This document shows, piece after piece, positions 17,080 to 25,256 of a stretch of 64,000 nucleotides of DNA; the stretch's first letter is position 1, and each line of letters starts with the position of its first letter. This stretch comes from Paenibacillus sp. XY044. GTDB lineage: Bacteria; Bacillota; Bacilli; Paenibacillales; Paenibacillaceae. Where the stretch lies: contig NZ_NQMO01000007.1 in NCBI RefSeq assembly GCF_002257645.1, positions 389,651 through 453,650 of the forward strand. The letters are read 5' to 3'. A model generated the notes under the pieces. The model was given only the letters and a program-made list of their open reading frames with translations. It had not been told where the DNA came from and ran no database searches. A program made the position numbers and the translations under genes.

Positions 17080-17541
17080 TCATTCAATGTAACGATATTG
17101 ACGAAAAGCAGCAGCTTGTCCATGAAACACATCGTTATCATCCATAAGGTTCCATACGGTCGCCTGCATGATATAGAATCTTCTACCGGTACCTGAAATT
17201 CGAATACCCGTGTAATGATCGACGTAGCCATTTTCTTTGACAGCTTTCAGGAAGGCCGCACGTTCCTCGCGCTCCATCGGTTCTGCCGTTAGTCTTGAAG
17301 GCGTCTGGGTAAAGATCTCCCAGTTGGTTTCCCACAAATCGAGTGCCATCTGATTCCCGTAGTTTAAAATCGGATCCGTCTCCGTTCCATGCGTCAGTAA
17401 TACGATTGGAGCTCGGAATAGTGTGTCTGATTCTGTACCCGGTTCAACCGCTTCATCAAGAAGCGGCTTTCCGGTCCATCTCTGATAGCTGTTCAGGATC
17501 AATCCGGCATGTAAATTGGATGCTTTAAGGCTGATATTCAT
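17080..17541 (-). CDS. MEKHLA domain-containing protein
   Basis: A 153-residue PAS-like protein of the MEKHLA family: an LLTHGTETDPILNYGN segment, ALDLWE, then FYIMQATVWNL. The domain is thought to sense small ligands or light/redox, but no function is established for single-domain forms. A GGGAGG RBS precedes 17541. Its stop faces the stop of the DapA-like gene across about 50 bp. Confidence 0.8.
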   Translation of the reverse strand: MNISLKASNLHAGLILNSYQRWTGKPLLDEAVEPGTESDTLFRAPIVLLTHGTETDPILNYGNQMALDLWETNWEIFTQTPSRLTAEPMEREERAAFLKAVKENGYVDHYTGIRISGTGRRFYIMQATVWNLMDDNDVFHGQAAAFRQYRYIE

Positions 17542-17603
17542 TTTCCTGATCCTCCCTGCTGCTGCTGTTCTTTTGTTACTTCTTCATCTGTGATGCCTTT
17601 ATG

Positions 17604-18134
17604 TTAGTACGGAAAGTTATCTTCGATTATGGTTTGGGTATGGTTCTCCCAGTCTTCTCTGATCATTGCATACCCAACAGAATCAAATAATTGACCGTTT
17701 TGTCTCCAAGATCTACGGTTGTAAGATTCTTTTACAAATCCGCTATTAAAGAACGTTTTTCTCATCGCAAAATTATCATATCTGGTATGACCTTCGATTC
17801 TAACAATATGAGAGTAATTTTTAAATACATAAGTACTTAACCAATGAAGGACATGCTTCGCTATTCCTTTGCCCCTAACCTTTTCTTTCAATCGCAAATC
17901 GAATAAACATATGGGATCTTCTAAATCGAAAATTTTGATTAAACCGATTTTTGTCTGATGATCCATGATCCAAAAGGTTCGGTTCCCGTTTTCGTTATAA
18001 TTTCCGTTGGCTGCATTTTCTCTTATAGACTCCTCAGTAGGACTCTCCTGTCCATGAAAACTCCATGTTTCTGACGTTAAAAATTGTACTAATTCATCAA
18101 CCATATTATTTTCAAACTCCAAATAGGTGTACAT
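17604..18134 (-). CDS. GNAT family N-acetyltransferase
   Basis: A 176-residue acetyltransferase of the RimJ/RimL-like branch. The acetyl-CoA-binding loop is KVRGKGIAKHVL, followed by RIEGHTRYDNFAMRKTFFNSGF, the usual C-terminal signature. The acceptor is unknown. AAGGGGGAG precedes 18134. Monocistronic, 62 bp from the MEKHLA gene on the same strand. Confidence 0.9.
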   Translation of the reverse strand: MYTYLEFENNMVDELVQFLTSETWSFHGQESPTEESIRENAANGNYNENGNRTFWIMDHQTKIGLIKIFDLEDPICLFDLRLKEKVRGKGIAKHVLHWLSTYVFKNYSHIVRIEGHTRYDNFAMRKTFFNSGFVKESYNRRSWRQNGQLFDSVGYAMIREDWENHTQTIIEDNFPY

Positions 18135-18420
18135 CGTTCTCCCCCTTGAATGGCTGCCTTCATTTTTTCATTTAATCCACAGATATGATTTTCATTCACT
18201 TATATTATAACGTTTTCAACGTGGAATACATTACTTTCCAGCCAGGATAGATAGTAGAATCCCAGATGTTTTTTTGATCCTTCCCTTCCTTCTTTTTTTT
18301 ATTTCATTTAAAATAAACTAGCACTAATAACCCTAAAAGCTTCGAGGTTCTGGAGCTATGCACTCAGCATGGTTTCATTTCATCTCGTTTATGCCTCCCA
18401 ATAAGAAAGGATGACCTGCA

Positions 18421-19644
18421 TTGCATGTGAACAGTTCGTCCGTGCTTCATAACCGCTCGTTCTTGCGCTTATGGATCGCACGGATTTTCTCGGCAAGCGC
18501 TTTTCAAATCCTGTCCGTCGCCATTGGTTGGCAGATGTACGCCCTTACGGGCAGTGCCTTTCAACTCGGACTCGTCGGCCTTGCCCAGTTTTTGCCCATG
18601 CTGCTGCTAACGCTGCCGGCCGGGCAGACAGCGGATCGATATGATCGCCGTACCATCGTCTATATCTGCCAACTGATGGAGAGCGTCGTCGTCGTCTTGC
18701 TCGTCATCAGCAGCATGGAGGGCTGGATCCACTCTATTCATTTGTTGATCGCCGCTGCCATTCTCGGCGCTTGCCGTACCTTTGAAGGTCCGGCTTCGGC
18801 CGCGCTCGTGCCGGATATCGTCGACCGCGAGCAGCTTCCGCAGGCAGCCGCCTGGTCCGCCTCGGGAATGCAAACGGCGATGATCGTCGGCCCGTCGCTC
18901 GGAGGCGTACTCGTCATCTGGGGCATCTCCACCGCCTATATGACAACGCTGATCGCGCTCCTGGTATCCGTCGGGTTGATCTTCTTCGTCAAGACCGTCC
19001 ATTTCGTTAAGAAGCTGGATTCCGTCGGCATAGAAACCTTCTTCAGCGGCCTGCGGTTCGTATTCGCCCGTAAAATCATCCTCGGCACGATTTCGCTCGA
19101 CCTGTTCGCCGTTCTGCTCGGCGGCGCGACGGCATTGCTGCCGATCTTTGCCGATGAAATCCTGAAGACCGGTTCGGTCGGCCTCGGCCTGCTCCGCTCC
19201 GCGCCAGCCGTTGGCGCGATTGTTGTTTCGCTGATCCTAACGCGTGTTTCGCTTGAAAAAGCCATCGGCAAGACGTTGTTTGCCTCGCTCGTGGTTTTTG
19301 CCTTGGCGACGGTCCTGTTTGGCATCTCCCACAGCCTCTGGCTTTCGCTCTGCGCGTTGTTCCTTATCGGCGCATCCGACGTCGTGAGCGTCGTTATCCG
19401 TTCAACGCTCGTACAGGTTAACACGCCCCAGGATATGCAGGGTCGTGTCAATGCCGTAAACTCGCTGTTTATCGGTACCTCAAACCAGCTGGGCGAATTC
19501 GAATCCGGTACGATGGCCGGGTTGGTTGGAGCCGTGCCGGCGACCATCATCGGCGGCCTTGGTACCCTAGCCGTTGCCGTCATCTGGATGTACTGGCTTT
19601 TCCCTGTTCTTCGGAACCTGAAAAAGTATTCGACGGAGGCCTGA
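18421..19644 (+). CDS. MFS transporter, EntS/MefA-like
   Basis: A 407-residue permease with 12 predicted helices. Motif A-like GQTADRYDRR lies in the loop after helix 2. The layout resembles enterobactin exporter EntS and macrolide efflux MefA-type proteins. A TTG start at 18421 fits AAAGGATG upstream; a GTG two codons later is possible. A strong terminator follows at 19688. The substrate is not known. Confidence 0.88.
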   Translation: MHVNSSSVLHNRSFLRLWIARIFSASAFQILSVAIGWQMYALTGSAFQLGLVGLAQFLPMLLLTLPAGQTADRYDRRTIVYICQLMESVVVVLLVISSMEGWIHSIHLLIAAAILGACRTFEGPASAALVPDIVDREQLPQAAAWSASGMQTAMIVGPSLGGVLVIWGISTAYMTTLIALLVSVGLIFFVKTVHFVKKLDSVGIETFFSGLRFVFARKIILGTISLDLFAVLLGGATALLPIFADEILKTGSVGLGLLRSAPAVGAIVVSLILTRVSLEKAIGKTLFASLVVFALATVLFGISHSLWLSLCALFLIGASDVVSVVIRSTLVQVNTPQDMQGRVNAVNSLFIGTSNQLGEFESGTMAGLVGAVPATIIGGLGTLAVAVIWMYWLFPVLRNLKKYSTEA

Positions 19645-19670
19645 TGATCATACGTATCATAAGCTAAATT

Positions 19671-19743
19671 TGCCCCTGTTAACGCAACAACGACAGCCGA
19701 TCAATCGGCTGCCGTTGTTTTTTTGATTGAGCTATCGTTAACG
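19671..19743 (+). terminator. Terminator within dispersed repeat family 2, copy 1
   Basis: A 14-bp imperfect stem (19688-19701 with 19704-19717) followed by seven T ends the MFS gene. The whole block, from GCCCCTGTTAACGCA to GATTGAGCTATCGTTAACG, is repeated in diverged form at 44131-44210. Confidence 0.85.
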
Positions 19744-19766
19744 TGCATCGCTTTCAGAAACACTTC

Positions 19767-19983
19767 TTAGCGGTATTGATTGCCTAGATATTCCGTAAAT
19801 CTGCGTAAATGCCTCACTTCCAATTGATCGGTCTCGGAGAGAAAATCCTTGGATGGACACGGCAGTAAGCTTCCTCGATGATATTTTCAAGAACGAAATG
19901 GTACTTGGCGTTATCCGGATAATTTTTCTCTATAAAAGAGGCCATGGTCAAAAAGATCGTAATCGTTCTCTGCTGGATATCAA
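19767..19983 (-). pseudogene. Frameshifted remnant of a small protein gene
   Basis: The minus strand holds two abutting protein-like segments in different frames: TMASFIEKNYPDNAKYHFVL with NIIEEAY in the 5' part, then SETDQLEVRHLRRFTEYLG ending in NQYR and a stop at 19767. They join if one frameshift is accepted near 19865-19885. Residue composition and the clean stop look like a real gene end. I do not recognise the family. There is no start codon with an RBS. Confidence 0.35.
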
Positions 19984-20228
19984 AGATTCATTTTGAGCAA
20001 ATTACTAATTTCGCTGAAATTTTCTGCAAATCCAACGAACACTTTATCGTCAATAAGAATGGTCGGGACCATTTGTTTTCCTGTCAGTTTTTTAACCTCT
20101 ACTGCATATTCAAGGTTTTCTTCGCAATTATACTCCACATAAGGAACGTTTTGCTCTGTAAAGTATCGCTTCGCATGATTGCAATCACTGCAGGTAGGAA
20201 TCGTGTAGATTTTTACGTTAGCGGACAT
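19980..20228 (-). CDS. Glutaredoxin family protein
   Basis: An 82-residue thioredoxin-fold protein with the active-site motif CSDC at 13-16 and the cis-proline loop MVPTILID, like NrdH/glutaredoxin-like proteins of bacilli. It would act as a small cytosolic thiol-disulfide carrier. GGAAGTGAGG precedes the start. It lies next to the copper genes, and a role in thiol or metal stress is plausible but not shown. Confidence 0.9.
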   Translation of the reverse strand: MSANVKIYTIPTCSDCNHAKRYFTEQNVPYVEYNCEENLEYAVEVKKLTGKQMVPTILIDDKVFVGFAENFSEISNLLKMNL

Positions 20229-20251
20229 GTCCTCACTTCCTTTTCCCAGTA

Positions 20252-20345
20252 TTAATTCAGGACCTCATACCCTTTGCTTCGGATAACATCCTTAATATCT
20301 CCAAGGTTCAATTTGGATTCGTCGTACTTGTTTCTGCGGCAATGG
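20252..20345 (-). pseudogene. copZ remnant (C-terminal half of an HMA domain)
   Basis: Directly after the copA stop the minus strand encodes NKYDESKLNLGDIKDVIRSK plus GYEVLN and a stop at 20252. This matches the second half of a heavy-metal-associated domain (compare TKLTESKIKETIEEQGYDVV at the intact copZ). The first half with the CxxC copper ligands is absent and no start codon is available. It is a decayed second copper chaperone gene. Confidence 0.65.
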
Positions 20346-22781
20346 TTAGCTGCGTACTTTTACACGCTGCAGCCGAAGTGCATTCAGTACAACGGATACG
20401 GAGCTTAGAGCCATTGCTGCTCCCGCAACCCAAGGTGCCAACAGCCCGATGGCGGCGATCGGAATGCCTAGAGTGTTATAACCAAGCGCCCAGAATAAAT
20501 TTTGGCGGATGTTACTCATCGTTCTACGGCTCATATAGATGGCGTCCGGAATACTCGTCAGATCGCCACGCATCAAGGTCACATCGGCCGCCTCCATAGC
20601 AACATCTGTACCTGTTCCAATAGCCATTCCTATGTCGGCTGTGGCTAATGCCGGAGCATCGTTAATGCCATCACCCACCATGGCTACGGTTTTTCCTTGG
20701 GCCTGCAGTGCTTTAACTTCTTCTGCTTTTCCCTCAGGCAATACTTCTGCACGTACATGATCAATGCCAACCTGGGCAGCGATCGCTTTGGCTGTTCGCT
20801 CATTATCACCCGTGATCATGATCACCTGAATACCCATTCCTTTTAAGCGCTGGACAGCTTCTTTAGAAGTCTCTTTGATGGTATCCGCCACCGCAACCAT
20901 GCCGGCATATTGTTTATCGATCGCAACAAGCATCGCTGTTTTACCCGTTTCTTCTAGACTAGACATGGTAGCGTAGGCATGCATAGCATCTACATCGTAT
21001 TTTTCCATCAAACGTCGAGTGCCGATCAGCAGTTCTTTTCCTTCAACGACAGCCTGGATTCCATAGCCTGGAATGGCTTCAAATGCTTCTGTTCCAGGAA
21101 GGGAAATATTGCGTTCCTGAATGCCGGTAACAATTGCTTCGGCTAAAGGGTGCTCCGAGTTTTTCTCCGCAGCGCCGACGAATCTAAGGAAGTCCACTTC
21201 GTCCAATTCTGAGAGCACATCCGTAAGTTCGGGTTTACCTTTCGTTACCGTACCTGTTTTATCCAGGATAATGGCGTCAATCTTATGAGTTTGTTCAAGG
21301 TGTTCTCCGCCTTTAAACAGGATCCCGAGTTCTGCAGCACGACCTGACCCGGCCATAATCGATGTTGGAGTTGCCAACCCGAGCGCACATGGGCAGGCAA
21401 TAACCAGGATGGCGATTGCTTTTTCCAAGGCCTCTGCAAACTCGCCAGGTGTGACCAGGAAATACCAGACGAAGAAAGCGACCACCGCAATACCTACGAC
21501 AATGGGAACAAAGATACCGGAGATCACGTCTGCCACCCGCTGAATCGGGGCTTTGGAACCCTGGGCTTCTTCAACCACTTTAATAATCTGGGCCAGCGCA
21601 GTCTCCTTGCCGACTTTGGTTGCTTTAATACGGAGCATGCCATTTTTATTGATGGTCGCTCCAATGACGTTATCTCCGGCGTTCTTTTCGACGGGTAAGC
21701 TTTCACCGGTTAACATGGATTCGTCCACCGAGGATGTTCCTTCCAGCACCACGCCATCAACCGGAACTTTGTCTCCGGGCCGTACAAGAACCATGTCCCC
21801 GACAATCACTTCATCCACCGGAATCGTAATTTCCTGACCATCGCGTACAACCCGTGCCGTCTTCGCCTGGAGTCCCATCAGGGACTTGATGGCTTCGGAA
21901 GTCCGGCCCTTGGCCAGCGATTCGAACAGCTTACCCATGATGACTAAAGTGATCAGGATCGCACTTGTTTCATAGTACAGGGATGGACCGTGGTGAGCGT
22001 TCGCTCCTGCAGTGAACCAGTCAATCGTCAGGTACAGACTGTAGAAATAAGCAGCTGAAGTCCCTAGCGATACCAACACGTCCATATTGGCGCTTCCGTT
22101 TCGGAGTGCCTTATAGGCCCCCACATAAAACTGTTTTCCGACATAAAATTGGACCGGTGTTGCTAAAATGAGCTGAAACCATGGGTTCATCAAAATTTCC
22201 GGCATATAGATCCACGAGGTGAACGAAAAGTGCGCCACCATACTCCACAGCAACGGAAGGGACAAGATTGCCGATAAAAGCAGCAATCGTTTTTGATGCT
22301 TAATTTCTTGTTTCCGGTGGTCGACCGTTTTCTTGTTATCTTGCTTCGTTATCGCTTTATATCCGAGCTGTTTGACTTTATTCTGCATATCAGAAACGGA
22401 GACTTCGGCTGGCGAATACTCGACTCTTGCCGTTTCCATCGCAAAGTTGACGGATGCATTGGTAACCCCGGGAAGTTTGCTCAAGCCTTTTTCTATGCGG
22501 TTAGCACAGGCAGCGCATGTCATCCCTTCGAGGTTAAAATCAACGACTTCTTTCGCCGTATCATACCCAAGTTTTTTAATCGTTTCCTCCAACTTATCGA
22601 CGCCTACCTTGCCTGGATCAAACGTTACACTTGCTTTTTCCAGGGCAAAGTTCACGTTTGCTGAAGAGACGCCTTCCAGTTTATTCAATCCTTTTTCAAT
22701 GCGATTGGCGCATGCAGCACAAGTCATTCCTGTAATTTGCAGCGTGGTTTGCTTACTTTCTTTTCCGGTTACGGCTTCCAT
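20346..22781 (-). CDS. copA: Copper-exporting P1B-type ATPase CopA
   Basis: An 811-residue Cu(I) export ATPase. Two N-terminal HMA domains carry GMTCAAC with ligands C21/C24 and C89/C92. They are followed by eight membrane helices including the CPC transport motif (ACPCALG), the phosphorylation site DKTGT and the hinge GDGINDAPAL. AGGAGTG precedes the start at 22781. Its promoter (22903-22932) contains a CsoR-type operator in the spacer, so copper should induce it. It pumps Cu(I) from the cytosol across the membrane. Confidence 0.97.
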   Translation of the reverse strand: MEAVTGKESKQTTLQITGMTCAACANRIEKGLNKLEGVSSANVNFALEKASVTFDPGKVGVDKLEETIKKLGYDTAKEVVDFNLEGMTCAACANRIEKGLSKLPGVTNASVNFAMETARVEYSPAEVSVSDMQNKVKQLGYKAITKQDNKKTVDHRKQEIKHQKRLLLLSAILSLPLLWSMVAHFSFTSWIYMPEILMNPWFQLILATPVQFYVGKQFYVGAYKALRNGSANMDVLVSLGTSAAYFYSLYLTIDWFTAGANAHHGPSLYYETSAILITLVIMGKLFESLAKGRTSEAIKSLMGLQAKTARVVRDGQEITIPVDEVIVGDMVLVRPGDKVPVDGVVLEGTSSVDESMLTGESLPVEKNAGDNVIGATINKNGMLRIKATKVGKETALAQIIKVVEEAQGSKAPIQRVADVISGIFVPIVVGIAVVAFFVWYFLVTPGEFAEALEKAIAILVIACPCALGLATPTSIMAGSGRAAELGILFKGGEHLEQTHKIDAIILDKTGTVTKGKPELTDVLSELDEVDFLRFVGAAEKNSEHPLAEAIVTGIQERNISLPGTEAFEAIPGYGIQAVVEGKELLIGTRRLMEKYDVDAMHAYATMSSLEETGKTAMLVAIDKQYAGMVAVADTIKETSKEAVQRLKGMGIQVIMITGDNERTAKAIAAQVGIDHVRAEVLPEGKAEEVKALQAQGKTVAMVGDGINDAPALATADIGMAIGTGTDVAMEAADVTLMRGDLTSIPDAIYMSRRTMSNIRQNLFWALGYNTLGIPIAAIGLLAPWVAGAAMALSSVSVVLNALRLQRVKVRS

Positions 22782-22902
22782 CTTTCATCACTCCTAGAGG
22801 ATAATGGCAAAATGCATTCATGGTTTAGAGATTGCACGATATAGCTTTTTGTCATGAGATTTATTTTTTGATTCTTTGATTCCAATCGGCTTCCTTGAAT
22901 TT

Positions 22903-22932
22903 AGTATACCCCCCTACCCTATTTTAAGTCAA
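22903..22932 (-). promoter_or_regulatory. copA promoter with CsoR operator
   Basis: On the minus strand, -35 TTGACT (22927-22932) and -10 TATACT (22903-22908) are separated by 18 bp. The spacer and -10 contain ATAGGGTAGGGGGGTATA, the pseudo-palindromic G-tract typical of CsoR sites. The same layout occurs upstream of csoR, the MFS gene and copZ. Confidence 0.85.
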
Positions 22933-22951
22933 CACTTTTTTGATTTTTTTT

Positions 22952-22973
22952 GTGTACCCCAGTACCCTATATG
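22952..22973 (-). promoter_or_regulatory. Second CsoR-like site upstream of copA
   Basis: On the minus strand this reads CATATAGGGTACTGGGGTAC, a G-tract site like the operators but placed upstream of the -35 and without promoter boxes. It may be a second CsoR dimer-of-dimers site. Confidence 0.5.
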
Positions 22974-22983
22974 ATAATCAAAA

Positions 22984-23010
22984 TAAAAAAGCAGCGTGGT
23001 GGCTGCCTTT
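22984..23010 (-). terminator. csoR terminator
   Basis: The stem GCAGC/GCTGC (22991-22995 with 23002-23006) is extended by weaker pairs and followed by six T and ATTTTG on the minus strand, about 11 bp after the csoR stop. Confidence 0.8.
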
Positions 23011-23020
23011 TAAAGGTTTT

Positions 23021-23371
23021 TTATTTCATTAGTTTATTCATCGTTTTTAATAACTCATCTAAAACCTCCGTGTCACCTTCCTGGATCCGATCGATAACAC
23101 AGCTTTTCATGTGATGCTCCAGCAAAAGCTTACCTACCCCATTTAATGCCGATTGCACCGAAGCAATCTGATTTAAAACATCATCACAGTAAGTGTCTTT
23201 TTCGATCAGTCCTTTGATGCCGCGAATTTGCCCCTCTATTCGGTTCAACCTGGATATCATATTGTTTTTTTCTTTGTCAGAATGATGGCTCTTTCTTCCC
23301 AGTTCTTCACTGGAGCAGCACCCCGCATTATCGGTGAAGCCATTGTCTACTGTCTCCAATTCAACACTCAT
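23021..23371 (-). CDS. csoR: Copper-sensing transcriptional repressor CsoR
   Basis: A four-helix DUF156-family repressor. The Cu(I) ligand set Cys-His-Cys is intact: C67 in DTYCDDV, H92 and C96 in EHHMKSC (numbered from 23386), with the canonical 25- and 4-residue spacings. The start at 23371 is the ATG after GGAGG; a TTG five codons upstream is in frame. The N-terminus is longer than usual and carries a Cys-Cys pair (AGCCSS). Apo-CsoR binds the G-tract operators of this island and releases them on Cu(I) binding. It has its own operator. Confidence 0.95.
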   Translation of the reverse strand: MSVELETVDNGFTDNAGCCSSEELGRKSHHSDKEKNNMISRLNRIEGQIRGIKGLIEKDTYCDDVLNQIASVQSALNGVGKLLLEHHMKSCVIDRIQEGDTEVLDELLKTMNKLMK

Positions 23372-23453
23372 GGTCCCTGCCTCCAATTCTGTATAAGTTC
23401 AACACACGATTTTACGTCTACTCCATCACATGCATTATTTTTCTCTTGTCATC

Positions 23454-23482
23454 ACTATATACCCCCCACCCCTATGAGTCAA
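23454..23482 (-). promoter_or_regulatory. csoR promoter with CsoR operator
   Basis: On the minus strand, TTGACT (23477-23482) and TATAGT (23454-23459) are separated by 17 bp. The spacer reads CATAGGGGTGGGGGGTA. This indicates autoregulation. Confidence 0.85.
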
Positions 23483-23515
23483 GGCGTCAAATCCCCTTAA
23501 CTAAGCTTTAGAGTC

Positions 23516-23543
23516 AAAAACTTCAGCCACGAAGTGACTGAAG
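23516..23543 (-). terminator. Terminator of the MFS pump gene
   Basis: The hairpin CTTCAG-CCAC-GAA-GTGA-CTGAAG (23521-23543) is followed by TTTTTGAC on the minus strand, 10 bp after the MFS stop. Confidence 0.85.
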
Positions 23544-23552
23544 TTAACAAGA

Positions 23553-24998
23553 TTACATCGATTTAGACATGTCTGGACCTGTCTTCTTAGGCGAACGAAT
23601 GCAGATTAGTGCCAATAAAGCACCGGCGAATGCGACGATTCCTGACCATAAGAATGCCGCCTGAAAGCCGCTGTTCAGAGCCGCCATTGGATCACCATCA
23701 GCATAAGCCGAAGTCGTTGTGGCTGAAATGGCCACCATGATCGCCAAGCTGATCGCTGAACCAATCTGGTAACTCGTATTGGCAAGCCCGGATGCAAGTC
23801 CTGCTTCCTCAGGTTTAGCTCCGTTCATGGCGCTCATCATGGAAGGAATATAGGCCAGAGACATTCCAAGCGCTCCTAAAAGTGATGCTGGCAGCACATT
23901 GGCCAAGAAGGTTCCATCTTCTGGTGTATTCATGGAGAACAGAATCATCGAACCCCCTAACGCAGTCAAACCTATCACGATATTCGCTTTGACTCCAAAC
24001 TTGGCGATGAGTTTGCCGGTAATTACAATCATGAAAATGGCGATAAGAATGGTCATCGGAAGCAAAGCAACACCGCCGGCAAAAGCTGAAAATTTTAAGA
24101 CCTGCTGCATATAGAGATTGAGGAAATACCATAGCGGAATCCATCCGCCTGATAACATTAACAAAGCGATATTACCCGCTGCGAGATTAGGCGCCTTAAA
24201 AATTCGAAGCGGTACAAGCGGTTCCTTTTTAACAGCCTGAACAATAAGGAAAAGGATAAACAGAGCTATACCTGAGATTAAAGTCCAGGTCGTCGTCGGT
24301 GCTCCCCATCCGTTATGTTCTGCAGTGACGATTCCGTACACCATTAAAACCAAGGCCGCCGTAACAAGCACGGATCCTACGAAATCGATGCTGCCTTTTC
24401 CGCGTGTTCCTTTCGATAAGAGCCCAGGTGACAAAATTAAGGCAACAATACCGACGGGAACGTTGATCAGGAATGTCCATTCCCAGCTTAACCACTCGGT
24501 AATGACACCGCCCAGAAATACTCCCGCGGAACCTCCTGCAGCAGCGGATGCCCCCCAGAATCCCAGTGCCTTCCCTAATTCTTTCGGATTCCCGCTAAAC
24601 AACATCATAACAATCGTTAGCGCGGATGGCGCAATGAGCGCAGACCCAAATCCTTGGAATGCTCGACCGATATTGAGTACGGTGTCGTTCCATGCTAGCC
24701 CTGCAAGTAACGAGGCTGCGGTTAGAATAAGAAACCCCCACATAAACATGCGTTTTTGTCCAAACAGATCAGACAACCGGCCTCCTAGCAATAGAAAACC
24801 CCCAAAGAAAATCACATATGCATTAAACACCCACTGTAAACTTTCTTGGGAATACCCCAGCGCTTCTTTAATGGCTGGCAAAGCTACTCCGATAATCGAT
24901 GTATCCATAATCACCATAAAATTAGCAAGGCATAACAACGCGAGGGCCATCCAGCGCCTTGGATCAGCTTGGGAAAGACCTTGAGCCTGAGTCGGCAT
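23553..24998 (-). CDS. DHA2-family MFS transporter in the copper regulon
   Basis: A 481-residue drug:H+ antiporter-2 type permease with 14 predicted helices (EmrB/QacA style). Motif A-like GGRLSDLFGQKRMF lies after helix 2, and FQGFGSALIAPSAL follows in helix 4. AAAGGAGG precedes 24998. Its promoter has the same CsoR-type operator as copA and csoR, which ties it to copper. Members usually export organic cations or drugs; here the cargo could be a copper chelate or copper-stress metabolite. That part is inference. Confidence 0.92.
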   Translation of the reverse strand: MPTQAQGLSQADPRRWMALALLCLANFMVIMDTSIIGVALPAIKEALGYSQESLQWVFNAYVIFFGGFLLLGGRLSDLFGQKRMFMWGFLILTAASLLAGLAWNDTVLNIGRAFQGFGSALIAPSALTIVMMLFSGNPKELGKALGFWGASAAAGGSAGVFLGGVITEWLSWEWTFLINVPVGIVALILSPGLLSKGTRGKGSIDFVGSVLVTAALVLMVYGIVTAEHNGWGAPTTTWTLISGIALFILFLIVQAVKKEPLVPLRIFKAPNLAAGNIALLMLSGGWIPLWYFLNLYMQQVLKFSAFAGGVALLPMTILIAIFMIVITGKLIAKFGVKANIVIGLTALGGSMILFSMNTPEDGTFLANVLPASLLGALGMSLAYIPSMMSAMNGAKPEEAGLASGLANTSYQIGSAISLAIMVAISATTTSAYADGDPMAALNSGFQAAFLWSGIVAFAGALLALICIRSPKKTGPDMSKSM

Positions 24999-25115
24999 TT
25001 TCGTGTTCCTCCTTTAGAGAAATAAAAACCGGTCCTTTATCTTTTTCCACACTCGTGACGGCCGTCAGTGAACGAGGTGTATCTTACCATAAATTCCCGG
25101 TCTTGATGAGAATAT

Positions 25116-25143
25116 AGTATAGCCCCCTACCCTATATTGTCAA
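25116..25143 (-). promoter_or_regulatory. MFS pump promoter with CsoR operator
   Basis: On the minus strand, TTGACA (25138-25143) and TATACT (25116-25121) are separated by 16 bp. The spacer reads ATATAGGGTAGGGGGC, nearly identical to the copA site. Confidence 0.85.
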
Positions 25144-25210
25144 GCGATTTATTTTTAGCATACGAACTAAACCAATACATGTTGGATCCTTAGGTGCCTG
25201 CAACTAAAAT

Positions 25211-25235
25211 AAATAACGCCCCCATTAGGAGCGTC
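25211..25235 (-). terminator. Terminator of the two-component system operon
   Basis: The stem ACGCTCC/GGGGCGT (25216-25222 with 25228-25234, one G-T pair) is followed by TATTTATTTT on the minus strand, about 22 bp after the kinase stop. Confidence 0.75.
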
Positions 25236-25256
25236 AGGATTGCTGCTATATGATCT

